Of a DNA stretch of 64,000 nucleotides, positions 12,441 to 23,058 are shown piece after piece (the stretch's first letter is position 1; the number at the start of each line of letters is the position of its first letter). Where the stretch lies: positions 28,239,001-28,303,000 of the forward strand of contig CM077011.1 in NCBI GenBank assembly GCA_039090855.1, read 5' to 3'. Below the pieces are notes generated by a model. The model was not told where the DNA came from. It saw only the letters and a list, made by a program, of their open reading frames with translations, and made no database searches. A program made the position numbers and the translations under genes. Source of the DNA: Macrothele yani. Taxonomy: Eukaryota > Arthropoda > Arachnida > Araneae > Macrothelidae.

Positions 12441-12549
12441 TTTTTGAATGTACTAGTATATATGTATATATATATATATATTCTCGTCATCAGTTCTGGA
12501 GAACTTTATTTTTGTATGGATGAAATTTGCATTTGTTTGATGAATGTTG

Positions 12550-13290
12550 TGCTTTCAAGTTGAAAACACATGGAATAATTAATATGGACATAAATCAGTC
12601 TGTTCTTCCATGTAGCGTAACCACAGAAATTTGAAAATTTCATTGTCCTGAAACGGAAATCGAACCCGCATCTCCCGATTTGCGTTCGAGTATGCTAACC
12701 ATTATTACATCCACCCAGGGCAACGAAATCCAAACAACTGAGGCTTATCTGAGATGTCAGACTTTCACTGCACTAGTTAAAACAAAAGTGTCCCATCATA
12801 GCGCTAAGTAATATCACTAGCAAATGAGTAAATATCAAGTTGAAAACACATGGAATAATTAATACGGAATAAATCAAGCTGTTCTTCCATGTAATGTGAC
12901 CACAGAAATTTGAAAATTTAATCGTCTCGAGTGCAAATCGAGAGATACATGTTCGATTCTCGTTCCAGGACGATGAAATTTTTAAATATCTGCGGTTACT
13001 TTACATGAAATAACAGCTTGATTTATGTCCATATTAATTATTCCATGAGTTTTCAACTTGATATTTACTCATTTGCTGGGGACTTATTTGTTTCGACTAT
13101 TGCAGTGAAAGTCTGACGCCTCAGACAAGCCTCAGTTGTTTGGAATTAGTTGTCCTGGGTAGTGTAATGGTTAGCATATTCGAGCACAAATCAGGAGATG
13201 TGGGTTCGATTCCCATTCCTGGACAATGAAATTTTCAAATTTCTGCGGTTATGTTACATTGAAGAACAGCTTGATTTATGTCCATACTAA
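12550..13290. repeat. Imperfect palindrome made of a tRNA-derived (SINE-like) unit
   Basis: The left arm (about 12550-12940) is the reverse complement of the right arm (about 12950-13290). Matching pairs include gtcagactttcactgca/tgcagtgaaagtctgac and agcaaatgagtaaatat with its complement. Each arm contains a tRNA-like region with an A-box-like stretch (gtgtaatggttagcat) and a B-box (GGGTTCGATTCCC, about 13200-13215), followed by a constant tail reading through aatttctgcggttatgttaca. A third, more diverged unit sits at the centre (about 12930-13000). I read it as a head-to-head SINE-like dimer. It is not a functional tRNA gene, because the acceptor arm and anticodon stem are not complete. Confidence 0.65.
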
Positions 13291-13732
13291 ATGTTGTGCT
13301 GTACGCTGTGAAAAGTGAAAAAACATTCAAGTTATCATTTCATATAAAAAAAGCTTTTTATGTTTAATAAATGCATGAAACATTATAAAAGGAGGTATCC
13401 CTACATTTTTTTTAGTTATTTTATGCATTTCCTGTTAGTGGCTTGCAAGTAGATAAAATGAAAAAAAATTACCAAATTGGTTGTGCTGTATAGGTGAGAT
13501 ACAGAAGCTGGTTCAAGATTTCGTAAAAATTAGCCGGGTGAATTCTTAAGAAAAATATCTATTTCCCATGTTTCAATTTTAATACTGCAGTAGCAGTTCT
13601 AAATTGTAAATAGAATTTTTCCAGAAATGTGCTTGCACCATATTTTCATCATAGTGATCATGCAGAAATTATTTTTGAAAATGATTAACACTAGTTGTAA
13701 ATGCATTTATGGCACCTCTATTCATAGTGATT
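13291..13732. other. AT-rich stretch, no gene seen
   Basis: Non-coding A/T-rich DNA between the SINE-like palindrome and the PLE-1 end. I see no ORF, TIR or repeat shared with other parts of the window. Confidence 0.5.
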
Positions 13733-13980
13733 GTGGAATAACTTTTTTATGGGTCTTATAGAGGTTATTTTTAATGAAAGTTGGTTGAAGGGATCGAAAT
13801 AGCAAGAAGAAGAAGTACCACAATTAACGATAATTGCGGATGGACTCTTCCAATTGAGTGGCAGCAACTACTCCAGTGACATAGTCCTGATGGCAAACTA
13901 GGCTTTAGTTCGAAAATTTGACAACCAACTTTCATTAAAAATAACCTCTATAAGACCCGTAAAAAAGTTATTCCACAAAC
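13733..13980 (+). mobile_element. Penelope-like element PLE-1 ends in inverted arrangement, copy b
   Basis: Positions 13733-13797 are the terminal sequence of PLE-1 (gtggaataac...gaaagttggtt) in the orientation seen at 5025. It is joined directly to 13795-13980 in the opposite orientation, which encodes the last residues of the GIY-YIG protein (EGIEIARRR to WQQLLQ-stop) and the same terminal sequence. The result is a head-to-head dimer with only about 180 bp of the plus-oriented copy. The CTGATGG...GAAA core at 13887-13915 is the ribozyme-like motif of this family with the last A of the first box changed to G. Confidence 0.82.
13884..13925 (+). ncRNA. Hammerhead-like core in PLE-1b (mutated)
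   Basis: CTGATGG (13887-13893), a hairpin around the loop ggctt, and GAAA (13912-13915). It is the same arrangement as 5085-5125 but with A9 replaced by G, and the first base pair of the hairpin is also lost. It is probably inactive. Confidence 0.45.
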
Positions 13981-15001
13981 ATGATTAACACTTTAAGGGG
14001 CCGATGTACTTGAGCCAAAAGTTTCTTGAATTTTCCTGCATTTCTCAAACAGAATTGTTCTCATAGCGACTAGGTTATACAAAAGCTACGGAAAAACATT
14101 TCCTTTCGCTATTTCATCTTAGGACTATCGACTATAAATGTATTGCTAGTTATAAGTGCTCCTTTATAGTCCTTAGTCTTACAGTATGCAGTCTGACTTC
14201 CTTATAGTCCTTTATTCTCAGTACCACTACCGAATGAATGATTCAAATGGAGTAGTTCCCCGGACACGAACATCAGGCCATTGGGTGGAGACAAGTAACT
14301 CAAACATCTTTTCTCTTCTTTCTTAGGTTCAATGCCCTTTTTTATCGCATTATTAGCCGAAAAGATAACCAGGAAAAAAGGATGAATGACAATCATATCC
14401 CCAAATGACCACTTAGAAAAACGAACCTAAGGTAAAAGCAACGCTTTCTGATGCACAGGTTCACTTGTTCCTGTTGCGTTCTGCACACTTCTTAGACAGC
14501 GAAAATATTCGTTCTAGCTGATTTCAGCGTATTATGCTAACCTCGAGTTAATTCGTTCCATTCGGTTAAAGGGTTAAGAAAAAAGACCTTTCTGCTTGTT
14601 GATGTTGCTCTGGTCAGTGTCTGCCGCACCTTATAAAACCAATCTTAAATGTAGACCAAAGGCTTAAAACAGAACTGTAAGTGAAAAAAGTTGTGTGCAT
14701 ATGTCTGTTTCATCCACCATACTTGTTTTATTCATTTATATGTAACATTCAGTAACTTGTACAGTATGCACTGAACCACTGCTGCCTTTATAAATTGTGA
14801 TTCTTTGGTTTATGGCAAGGGAACCTTGTTTTAATAAAAGTAAGTATACAATTTCAATATATTTCCCAAATAAAAAAATAAAAAAATGTATATATTCAAC
14901 TAAAAAAATTAAAAGGATAAGGAAATTTGTACTTTTTATTCCATAAGATCCCACAGCATTTAGCCTGAAAATCATTTGTTCAGACTGAAATTATTGTACT
15001 A
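13981..15001. repeat. Non-coding stretch containing an unidentified dispersed repeat (about 14200-14580)
   Basis: No gene is seen. Positions about 14200-14580 are clearly related to about 59640-60000 in the same orientation. Shared blocks include ctttctgatgcaca, aaatgaccact, ttcacttgttcc, gctgatttc and a final ggttaaagggttaa-like end. Identity is moderate with many indels, so this is an old interspersed repeat of unknown class. Confidence 0.55.
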
Positions 15002-15089
15002 GGACCATCCAGAAAGTAAGTACTGTTTAAAGATAAAACAAAAAATATGATTATTGATAACTAATTTTTAATATGCGATGAATTCTACA

Positions 15090-15630
15090 TACCTTAATGT
15101 ACTTTTCATCATATTCCCATAGATGTTATGGCATTTGTCATATTGTGGCACAAGTTTCTGGGTACCTTCCTCATAAGAAGTCTCCCACCTGGGTTCTGTG
15201 CACCTTAATCTACTTTTCAACATATTCCCCTTGCATGCTAAGTCATTTGTCATATAGTGGCACAAGTTTCTGTCTGGATACCCTCCTAATAGAAGTCTTG
15301 AGGGGTCTACATACCTTAATCTACTTTTCAACATATTCCCCGTGGGTGTTAAGCCATTTGTCATATCATGGCACAAGTTTCTGGATACCCTCCTCATAAA
15401 AGTCTGCCACGTGGGTTCTATATACCTTAATCTACTTCTCAATATATTCCTCGTGGATGTTATGGCATTTGTTACCCTCCTAATAGAAGTCTGCCACGTG
15501 GGTTCTACATACCTTAATCTACTTTTCAACATATTTCCCATCGGTGTTAAGGCATTTGTCATAGTGCGGAACAAGTTTTTAGATACCCTCCTCATAGAAG
15601 TCTGCTGCCTGGGTTTTAAGCCACCACTCA
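15090..15630 (-). repeat. Tandem array of about 110-bp units from the mariner C-terminus
   Basis: The block ccttaatctacttttcaaca recurs, with variation, at about 15093, 15206, 15313, 15424 and 15512. This gives five units of roughly 88-113 bp. Each unit encodes, on the minus strand, a degenerate version of the end of the mariner transposase (EEG-x-KL-x-P-x-YDKC followed by a YVE-like end). The array was therefore made from transposase sequence, not from unrelated satellite DNA. Confidence 0.8.
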
Positions 15631-16189
15631 ACCATCGTTGTCAGGTCATTGAACCGCTGTGAACTGTTTCCATTGCAGGGATTGCTGTTTTGATTCAGTT
15701 TGATGTGAGAGACCCAAGTATCATCTTCTGTCACTATATGGCTTAAAAATCCTCTTCTCCCTCCATGTACTGCCCCATGTGCTTCATTTAGTGCTCTTCT
15801 GTTAAAATCTCTGGCACCCATCATGGGCACGCATGCACGCCACACACTGCCTTTCGCACGCACGCACACACGCACATACATACAGTGGTGCTAAAGCCTT
15901 TCTGTAATGATTTTGAAAGATAAGAAATTGTAAAGCCTCAGATCTCCTTAAGGTTTTTATGCTTTACATCAAATATTTCATGACCAGAGAAGGCCCACCA
16001 CTATGCAATTTGCCATGAATGCTCTGTCATCCTTTCTTAAATATTCAAACCCACTTCCACACCATTCCTGATCTTATTGCATTTTGTCTGTAAATTTTGG
16101 CAAATTTTCCGGTGAATTTCACTTGGTCTGACATTTCTTACATTCAGAAACTTTATTCACAGACCAGACTTTGCAGTCAGTGAGCCGTT

Positions 16190-16915
16190 CTGTTAACATA
16201 CATATCATTAAGCTGTTCTCTGCAATTTACAGGTTAGCTCCTCAAAGAAAGGGCCATCTGCGAAATAAACATTAAACTGATGCATACATACATATCACTA
16301 AGCTGTTCTCTGAGATTCAGAGGTCAGCTCCACAAAGAAATACAAACTACCAGATATTTTTACTTACTGTTGTTGTATCAAACTTCTCCATTTATAGCGA
16401 TCTTGACATACAACTCGGGCTTCATTGATATCCATTACATGCCATACACAAGACCTTTTTACTTCATACTCAATCTTTTTCTCATGCAGACACTTCTGAA
16501 TCTGATCCACCCATGTCTTCCTTGGCCTTCTTCTGCCTTTCCTTCCTGCTACTTGGACTAAAAAGATTTTCTTAGTAAGCATCTCATCACTCATTCTTTC
16601 AATATGGCCAAACCACCGAAGCATATTGGTCTCCACCTTGCTTATAACATTTTGCTTCACATTACACAGCGGCAACACATCTTCAATCCTCGCATGACCA
16701 GAACATGTCTTCCCACAAACCTCCCATAAGTAACACATTTCTCCAGCACACAAACAACTCCTATGTTTCTTCTTCAGTACCCAGGTTTCATTGCCATACA
16801 TCAGAGTAGGAACAATTACACTTTCATACACAATCATGCGGGACTCTCTTGAGAACCCATCATTCCTGTGAAGAACTCCCAAGGCAGCTATGACTTTCAA
16901 TGAAGAATTCACTCA
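16190..16915 (-). mobile_element. LINE-2 (non-LTR) 3' fragment, copy 1
   Basis: The minus-strand frame 16364-16912 encodes the region after the RT palm: ESVIVPTLMYGNETW, VETNMLRWFGHIERM and GRKGRRRPRKTW, ending WRSLIQQQ-stop. This is the usual C-terminus of an endonuclease-type non-LTR family in invertebrates, and it is distinct from the RTE family above. Copies in plus orientation are at 46117-46776 and 48608-49810. A second, diverged copy of the 3' UTR is repeated at about 16190-16275. The clade is not assigned. Confidence 0.8.
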
Positions 16916-17161
16916 CCTACTAATTTTGCCATCTTAAGTGCTGTTAACTTAAACATTATTAACGCACAGCACAAACCTTTAACATAAGTGTAACCTTACA
17001 ATATGGCATCATGGCGTGGATAATGGATGAGGCAACACAGCTGCACAAGCATAACTCTGAATCAAATACTTTCACAGTAATGATATGTGAATGGTACTTA
17101 CTGTAACTTTCTGGATGGCCCTCGTATACACTTGCACAAATGCTGGTGGGGAATTTACATT

Positions 17162-17181
17162 CACACACACACACACACACA
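17162..17181. repeat. (AC)n microsatellite
   Basis: About 20 bp of CA/AC dinucleotide just outside the right end of mariner element 2. Confidence 0.85.
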
Positions 17182-17263
17182 AAATACAGTGGATGTTCAG
17201 ACATTTTTAGAACGATTTTCCAGCAATATAATTAATGTTTAAAATAAATTATTTATTTCTTAA

Positions 17264-17560
17264 ATGTTCAATCTGATAGCCTTTCCTCTGGATAGGAACC
17301 TAGATCTCGATTTTCAAGATAACAGGGTGTTTCTTAAACTTAGGAGTGGTATTTTATTCCACTCTTCTTCCACTGCTTTCCATAGTCCAATCATTGTTTT
17401 AGGTCTGCATTCAGAAAGCACTCTTTGTAGCAGTCCAAAGGCACAAAAGTTCATTGGTGACACATCAGGGGGCTTTCAAGGAATATGAGGAGAAGGTATA
17501 GACTTGATACCAGTCACCTTTTCAATCTTTTTCAAGAAACAGAGTGGTAGATGTGGGTGT
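17264..17560 (-). pseudogene. Tc1/mariner-type transposase C-terminal fragment
   Basis: The minus strand encodes a stretch with DVSPMNFCAFGLL, the third catalytic Asp neighbourhood of a Tc1/mariner transposase, followed by an LWKAVEEEWNKIP segment and a basic C-terminus ending IEHL. Frameshifts interrupt it, and no N-terminal part or TIR was found nearby. The assignment rests on motif similarity. Confidence 0.55.
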
Positions 17561-18019
17561 ATGACTGGTAGCCTTGTTATCAATATAAATATCTTGCAAT
17601 ATTTAATTTAAAATTCTGTTTCACACGTTTAATTAGCGTTTTAATCATGACATTCAGACAAATTTAAATACAGCCTCCTAATTATCACCCTAACAATGAA
17701 AAAATCGAAAAATTTCATTTGTTTACCATATAAAGTCAGCAGAAATTTGACAGGTGTTTATTCCGGCTATTTCTCCTGTGGTTCCGCGGCTGTTCAGCAG
17801 TATACATTTTTTTAAACTGAAGCAATGGATGTAAAATCAGAATAAAAACGATGAGGAATTAAGATATTAAAATGTAAACAATCGTCAAAAAGAGACTTTC
17901 TTGGATTAAAAAAAACTGGATAAAAGTTCTTTAAAAGTTGTTAAAAAATTTTCAAATAGATGAATAGAACAGGCAGAATATCCAAAGTGATATGGAAGTG
18001 TAGAAAAACCCATCCAAAG
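17561..18019. other. AT-rich stretch, no gene seen
   Basis: Non-coding A/T-rich DNA. No ORF with family motifs, no TIR and no repeat shared with the rest of the window. Confidence 0.45.
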
Positions 18020-18531
18020 TCATCTTCCTAAAGCGTTTCAACGACCTAGCCAGGATCATTATCAAAAGCAGCAGATGCCAAAACTGTTAACAACTGTATG
18101 CTAGTGCTTTGTTGAAATCCCATCATGTTATCTTCGTCGGCAATATCATGTTTGTTAAGGGGCATGTTCTTTGTCGTACCATCTAGCAAAATGGTAAGGC
18201 TCTTAATCCTTTTCATAATCTGCTCTGTAGATCTCATAATTTTTTTTTCTTGTTTTATCATATGTTTCCATGCACTATGATAGATAGCTCCATGGATTAG
18301 TGGTATTACAGTTTTTTTTGTTTTATTTTGTCTTTTTGATCGTGACAGCTTCAGCTATAAGGATCTGTCTATGGGTATGATGCGAAGTAATCAATTTGGT
18401 ATTAGTCCAGTCTGATTCTGTATTATTTTCTTCACAGTATTTAATTAGTGATGTTTTGGTTTCATCTTTTGTCCAGTTACTCCAGTGTTCTCTTAATCTA
18501 ATTTTTAAGTTCTTTTTTGTGCTTCCTATAT
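18020..18531 (-). pseudogene. Penelope-like element remnant (GIY-YIG downstream region), family PLE-5
   Basis: On the minus strand the codons just left of RTE copy C read YIGSTKKNLK, an internal GIY-YIG motif, then LEHWSNWTKDE and HCEENN-like sequence. This fits the end of a Penelope-like endonuclease. RTE copy C inserted exactly in the YIG codons: its 10-bp target duplication cttcctatat (18522-18531 and 21299-21308) is the complement of that motif. A degenerate TTGATAA...GAAACG stretch at about 18030-18065 may be an eroded hammerhead core. Confidence 0.55.
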
Positions 18532-21298
18532 TTTATCATCATCATCATCCATTATCAATCCACTGCTGGACAAAGGTCTCCCCAAGTTTCTTCCACAACA
18601 GTCTGTCTTGTGCCAGTCTCCTCCATGTTACTCCCGCATACTTTTGCATTTCATCCACCCATCTCCCATGTGGCTTTCTTCTGGGTCTTTTCCTGTCCCT
18701 TGGAATCCAATCTAAAATTTTGGCTGTCCATCGATGGTCTGTTCTCCTGGCAGTATGTCCAGCCCATTGACATTTCAGGCATTTTACTCTGATCATGATG
18801 TCTTCCATTCTTGTCATTTTTCTGATCCACGAGTTTCTCTTCTTATCTCTCCTGGTTACATCAGGCATGCACTTCTCCATGTTTCTTTGAGTTGTCTGCA
18901 GTCTTTGTATGTCTCTTTTAGGAAAAGTCCATGTCTCTGCACCATACGTAAGCACCGGAAGGATGCATTGATCAAACACTTTTCTTTTAAGACATAATGG
19001 CATATTGCTCTTGAAAATTATACTGTTTCTTCCAAAAGCTCTCCAGGCAAGTTTTATATGCCGATTAATTTCTTCATCAATGTGACCCTCACTTGATATC
19101 TGCTGTCCAAGATAAATGTAGGTATTGGTTATCTCCAGCTTTCCCCAGTCAATTAATAGGTCTTCATTTCTTGTAAAAGCATTGTACATCACTTTTGTCT
19201 TCTGAAAGTTCATTTTTAATCCCACTTCTTTACTCTTGTCAGCAAGTTCCTGGATCATACTCTGCAGCTCTGATGGGGTAGTTTAAAAAATGACTACGTC
19301 ATCAGCAAAGCTAAGGTGAGTCAGATAATCTCCATTAATCTTTATCCCTTTGTTTTCTCAGTTCATTGATTGAAAGACATTTTCCAAAGTGGCATTAAAG
19401 AGTTTGGGGGATATCGTGTTACCTTGTCTCACTCCCTTTCCAATTTTTATGGGTGCTGTATTCTCAAATGGACGAATCTTTGCACTTGCATTTTCATATA
19501 TGTTATTAATAATATAAATGTATGCATCTTCAATACCACAAGATTTCAAAGTCATTGTAACTGCTGATGGTTTCATCGAATCAAAGGCCTTTTCATAATC
19601 GAGAAAAGCCATGCATAACGGAAGTTCATATTCCCTCACTCTTTTAATTAGTTATCTCAGTATGTGGATATGATCTATAGTGGTATAGCCACTCCTGAAC
19701 CCAGTTTGTTCTCTCGGTTGAGCCATGTCCAGTGTTATCTTCAAGCGGTGTGAAAGAACTTTAGTGTAGACTTATAAACCACTGATAGGAGTCTGATAGG
19801 TCTGTAGTTCCTGAAATCCTCAATGTCACCTATTTTATGTAGCAGGATCATTGTAGCATTGTTCCAATCCTCAGGGATCTTCCCTTCATTAAGGCACAGA
19901 GTGAAAACTTGGGCGAGTACTGTTTCAATTTCTCCACTTGCTTCTTGTATGATGTCTACGGTAATTCCATCTTCTTCTGGAGCTTTTCCCCATTTCATGT
20001 TCTTGATTGCATGTGCAACTTCTGCTGGGAGGACTGGAAGAACTCTGGTACTGGTACCTTTTGTAATGTCTGGAGTACATGTATCATCCCTTTCATATAA
20101 TTTGGAGTAGAAATCTTTCACTCTTGTCAAAGTTTCGCCTCTATTTCTTGTTACAGAACCATCTTCTTTTCTCAGAGCCACAATCTGTTTTCTTCCCTTA
20201 CTCATATGTCCCTTTGCTCTCTTCAGGCTTTGGTTGTTTTCAATTGCTTTCCTCACTAGTTCACAGGTGAATTTCCTTACAACTTCAGTGATACTTTTTC
20301 GAACAGTACGAAAAAGTATATGCAAGACAGTCCTGCTTGCCTTTATTATTTAAGTGAATATATAGAGCAGAAAAGTTTTTTTCTGCTCTATATATTCCAC
20401 TTTGGAAGTCACATGTCCTTTAGTTGTCCTCATCTCTCTTCTTTTTTGCATCAGAATTTTTTTTTTCTGGTAATTTGTTCATATGCAACTTGTTCTTAGT
20501 ACCAGCTACTTTTGTTGCTGATTCCATAAGAGCCTTGGTTAGTTTTCTGTTAACTTCAGAGATGTCCACTTCTTCCGACGTTAGACCTACTAGAGCAGAG
20601 AATCTGTTCCTCAGTTCCAGTTTGAAGGTAATATGATGTTTTTTAAAGTTGGTCAGGTTAATACACTTTGTTTGTCTTATGAGCTTGCCAGGCTCGAGTT
20701 TAGCATTGAGGTGCATCTTACATCTTACCATTCTATGGTCACTACCTGTGTTGAACTTGTTTAGCACACTTCAGTCTTCTATGACGAATTTTTTGTTACA
20801 CATAATAAATTCAATTTCACTTGTCGTCCCATTTGGATGTCTCCATGTCCATTTTCTGTGTGGCTTTTTCTTGAAAAAGAAGTTCAAGATGAAAAACCCT
20901 TCTGTCTCTGGAAACTACGAGAGTATTTCCACGCTGGTTTCTGTTGCCATGACCGAATTTACCCACTGAAGTTTCGTTCTGTTGCCGTCACCCTATTTCT
21001 GCATTGAAATCTCCCATAATGATCTTCAAGTGATGCTTGCTTTTATTATTTAGATGACGAATTTCCTCATAAAAATTTTCAATTTCTTCTTCAGGATGAC
21101 TTGTGGTGGGTGCATAAGTTTGAATAATCTGAGCCTGGTATCTTCTCGAGATTTGGATAAGGAGTCGTGCAGCTCTGTCAGAGGAACTTTCAACTTTTAC
21201 AACTTTATCCTTCAGCTTTTTGTTTATTATAAATCCAACACCACTAGTTCTGCCAGTATCTGTCCCATGATAGTAGAAGAGATGTCCACTTTTCAGTT
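18532..21298 (-). mobile_element. RTE-like non-LTR retrotransposon, copy C (5'-truncated)
   Basis: This copy is flanked by the 10-bp duplication cttcctatat. Minus-strand coding pieces are 18545-19258, 19358-19639, 19741-20325, 20420-20767 and further endonuclease fragments up to 21298. RT motifs include EKAFDS, GVRQGNTISP and GKAPEEDGIT; the FADD region is lost to a frameshift or substitutions near 19290. It carries the same palindromic rearrangement (20290-20395) as copy A2. The 5' end stops within the endonuclease, a normal truncation for this class. Confidence 0.88.
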
Positions 21299-21308
21299 CT
21301 TCCTATAT

Positions 21309-21723
21309 ATATATAGTATCAGACGTGCCAACTCTCTGGATTTAGGCGGGAGACTCCCGATTTTCAGCCATTCCTCCTGCCTTACGGATTTTTTTTTGTT
21401 ACAGTCATTTTGGTAGATCCATGCTACAAAAATAGTCACAAACAATAAATTTCCATCTGTCTCTGGCTAAGCAATTTTCATAAAGAAGTCTACACCGTAT
21501 TCTGCACTCAGCCACATGCTGCAGTGAACATTGTGTTTTTCTTGCTTTTTTTTTTTTTTTTTTTTCAGATTCAAATCTTTATTTATTGTCTTGTTTACAG
21601 TTGATACAGAGATTTTTAACAACTTAGTGATTGCACTTTGTAGCATTAGATTTTCTTTTAAGACCAGAGACCTTACTTTTGAAATAGTCATAAAAGTACA
21701 TACTTTCTTTGGATATTTATTTG
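21309..21723. mobile_element. TIR-like DNA transposon remnant with HTH fragment
   Basis: Starts with CAGACGTGCCAACTCTCTGG (21320), which resembles the end CATACCTGCCAAG at 22923 and is of hAT-like style. The minus strand at 21467-21691 encodes a helix-turn-helix-like stretch (ITKLLKISVSTVNKTI) of a DDE transposase type. No right terminus was identified. The class is unresolved. Confidence 0.4.
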
Positions 21724-21939
21724 GGCTGCCCCGGTGGTGCAGTGGTCTTTATTTATGACCATTTGTCCGTGAAGGGGTTCGGGTTCGAATCCTGGTGAGG
21801 CATGGATGTCATGTTTGTCTTACGGCACTGGCTTTCTCCCTTCCCTGGAACCGGTGACCCTAAATTAGGGACGGGCAACTGCTTATAGCCCATTGAGTTG
21901 CTCACGGTGGTCGTTCAACCTACAATAAAAAATAAATAA
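21724..21939 (+). mobile_element. tRNA-derived SINE, copy S1
   Basis: The head is tRNA-like: an A-box region (ggtggtgcagtggtct, about 21735) and a B-box (GGTTCGAATCC, about 21781). A constant body follows (ttccctggaaccggtgaccc, then gagttgctcacggtggtcgt), with an A-rich aataaaaaataaata tail. Other copies lie at 22881-22922 plus 26746-26935, 26966-27065 and 32832-33066. The tail touches a 135-bp RTE 5' fragment (21940-22074). Confidence 0.88.
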
Positions 21940-22074
21940 GTTGTGGAGTCATTTTGGAGGGGTTTGGCCATAACTCACCACGCTGGCCAAGCTGGTTGGT
22001 GAGTGTGGGATAGCATTTCCTCTAATCCCGATGGTATAGTTATACCGCTATTGGCGGTCGTCAGATATATATTG
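21940..22074 (-). mobile_element. RTE 5' UTR fragment
   Basis: About 135 bp identical in structure to the 5' UTR of copies B and D (around 12205-12320 and 26024-26143), including the gccaagctggttggtgagtg block. It is isolated from any coding part. Confidence 0.75.
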
Positions 22075-22379
22075 GTCTTACCTTTTAGTTAACCTTGGTA
22101 TAATACTGCTTTCTTTGTGGCCAACATACTATGTATTTCATCACTGCAAAAAAAATGGGACATCACATAGCTTTTGGTAAGGTAAGATATTTTTCACTGA
22201 ATGTGGTGGTGGTACTGTACCTTATTCTTAGTGCTTAATCGAGTGTTTATATAAACTAAATATATAATGTTTAGTATTTATATATGTTCAACCAACTCGG
22301 AAAGACTCGGAAATAAATAACTAATTCATATTTATTTAAATTTAAAAAAATATAATTTCATTATTGTTATATATTTCAG
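22075..22379 (+). other. Upstream intron segment
   Basis: AT-rich intron DNA leading to the acceptor atatatttcag (ends 22379). A segment at about 22285-22315 (aaagactcggaaataaa) is repeated at about 26290. Confidence 0.5.
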
Positions 22380-22683
22380 GTACTTTAGCAAACATTCCTC
22401 CGCCTAGCTATTCAACCCAAAGTCCTCCTTATGTAGGGAAAGAGCCTGTGATCACTGTTGTCTCAGAAAAGCCACACAGTATGAGTACAGGTGCTTCAGC
22501 AAATCCAGCTACTATTTCCCTTGCTTTAGATGCCTACAACAGTCATGATCACTTCAGGATCATAGAAAATGCTTCTGAAGATGATGACCAGTTAGGTGAT
22601 CTTGAAGATGCCAGTACCGAGAGAAGCATCACACCACCGTCCTGCTCTTCTTACATCGGCTCAGAAAGCAAATATGGAGATCA
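22380..22683 (+). CDS. Host gene internal exon, protein unrecognised
   Basis: The 304-bp exon is bounded by an acceptor (AG at 22378-22379) and a donor (GT at 22684-22685, GTATGT). Its single open frame encodes about 101 residues with no transposon motif. The frame begins at the second base of a codon and ends after two bases of the next. The peptide has a Pro-rich start (NIPPPSYSTQSPPY) holding PPSY and PPY motifs of the kind bound by WW domains, then a Ser/Asp/Glu-rich acidic stretch (ASEDDDQLGDLEDAS). It looks like a disordered, possibly cytoplasmic, region. No family is recognised. Its phase fits the exon at 43992. Confidence is good that it is a host exon and low on identity. Confidence 0.72.
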
Positions 22684-22880
22684 GTATGTATTAACCTTCC
22701 ATGTTTTTGTGTGAATATGCATGTATGTTCATAATTTTCTCCTATAATAGAATGGCATTGTGAGTTTTTGACACTGTTGTGTTAAGTTGTTGTCTCATCA
22801 CTGTTGAAAAAAAGAGAAAAACAATGCTTCCCAGTTTTTAGAGTATTGATTACCATATAACATAGAATACAAGTCAAAGA

Positions 22881-22922
22881 GGTGCCACCCCAGTGGTGCA
22901 GTGGTTTAAGCGATGGCTTCTG
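22881..22922 (+). mobile_element. SINE copy S2, 5' portion
   Basis: The first 42 bp of the tRNA-derived SINE (gtggtgcagtggtttaag, up to gatggcttctg). The rest resumes at 26746 with cttctgatcatttgcc, so a 3.8-kb element inserted into it. The repeated cttctg is the target duplication. Confidence 0.8.
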
Positions 22923-23058
22923 CATACCTGCCAAGTTTTATGGTTTACCCATAAAATTTATGGAAATTTACTTGTTTTACAGTTATTTTACGGAGCGACA
23001 CATTTTACAGATTTTTTTCCTCATATAGGTTAGGACCATATATGTAATATATATATAT

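Larger units (their letters stand above)
7919..12453 (+). mobile_element. Mariner element 1, split by an RTE insertion
   Basis: The left end CTATGTTCAAAAAGTTCCGG (7919) and the right end, which reads GTACATTCAAAAAGTGC on the opposite strand and ends at 12453, form terminal inverted repeats. Both are flanked by TA (7917-7918 and 12454-12455). The transposase lies at 8100-9177. The right inverted repeat is cut by RTE copy B (9238-12440), which is flanked by an 11-bp duplication of mariner sequence (9227-9237 and 12441-12451, tttttgaatgt). The mariner is therefore older than RTE B. Confidence 0.88.
15002..17124 (-). mobile_element. Mariner element 2, internally deleted, with inserted LINE fragment
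   Basis: The left end at about 15004 (ccatccagaaagtaagtac) and the right end at about 17124, whose reverse complement reads ccatccagaaagttacag, are inverted repeats of the kind found on mariner elements. Minus-strand coding remnants lie at 15579-15881: SHIVTEDDTWVSH, a degenerate form of the first catalytic Asp region, jumps straight to the C-terminal WWLKTQAADFYEEGI segment, so the part with the other two acids is deleted. The C-terminal segment is amplified in tandem (15090-15630). A LINE fragment occupies 16190-16915. Confidence 0.7.

Noticed and set aside
13140..13220. tRNA gene in the palindrome
   Set aside because: The B-box is near-canonical, but no full cloverleaf can be drawn, and the unit is repeated within the palindrome with the same tail.
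21735..21800. tRNA gene
   Set aside because: Only A- and B-box-like parts are present and the same body and tail recur at several places, so it is a SINE.
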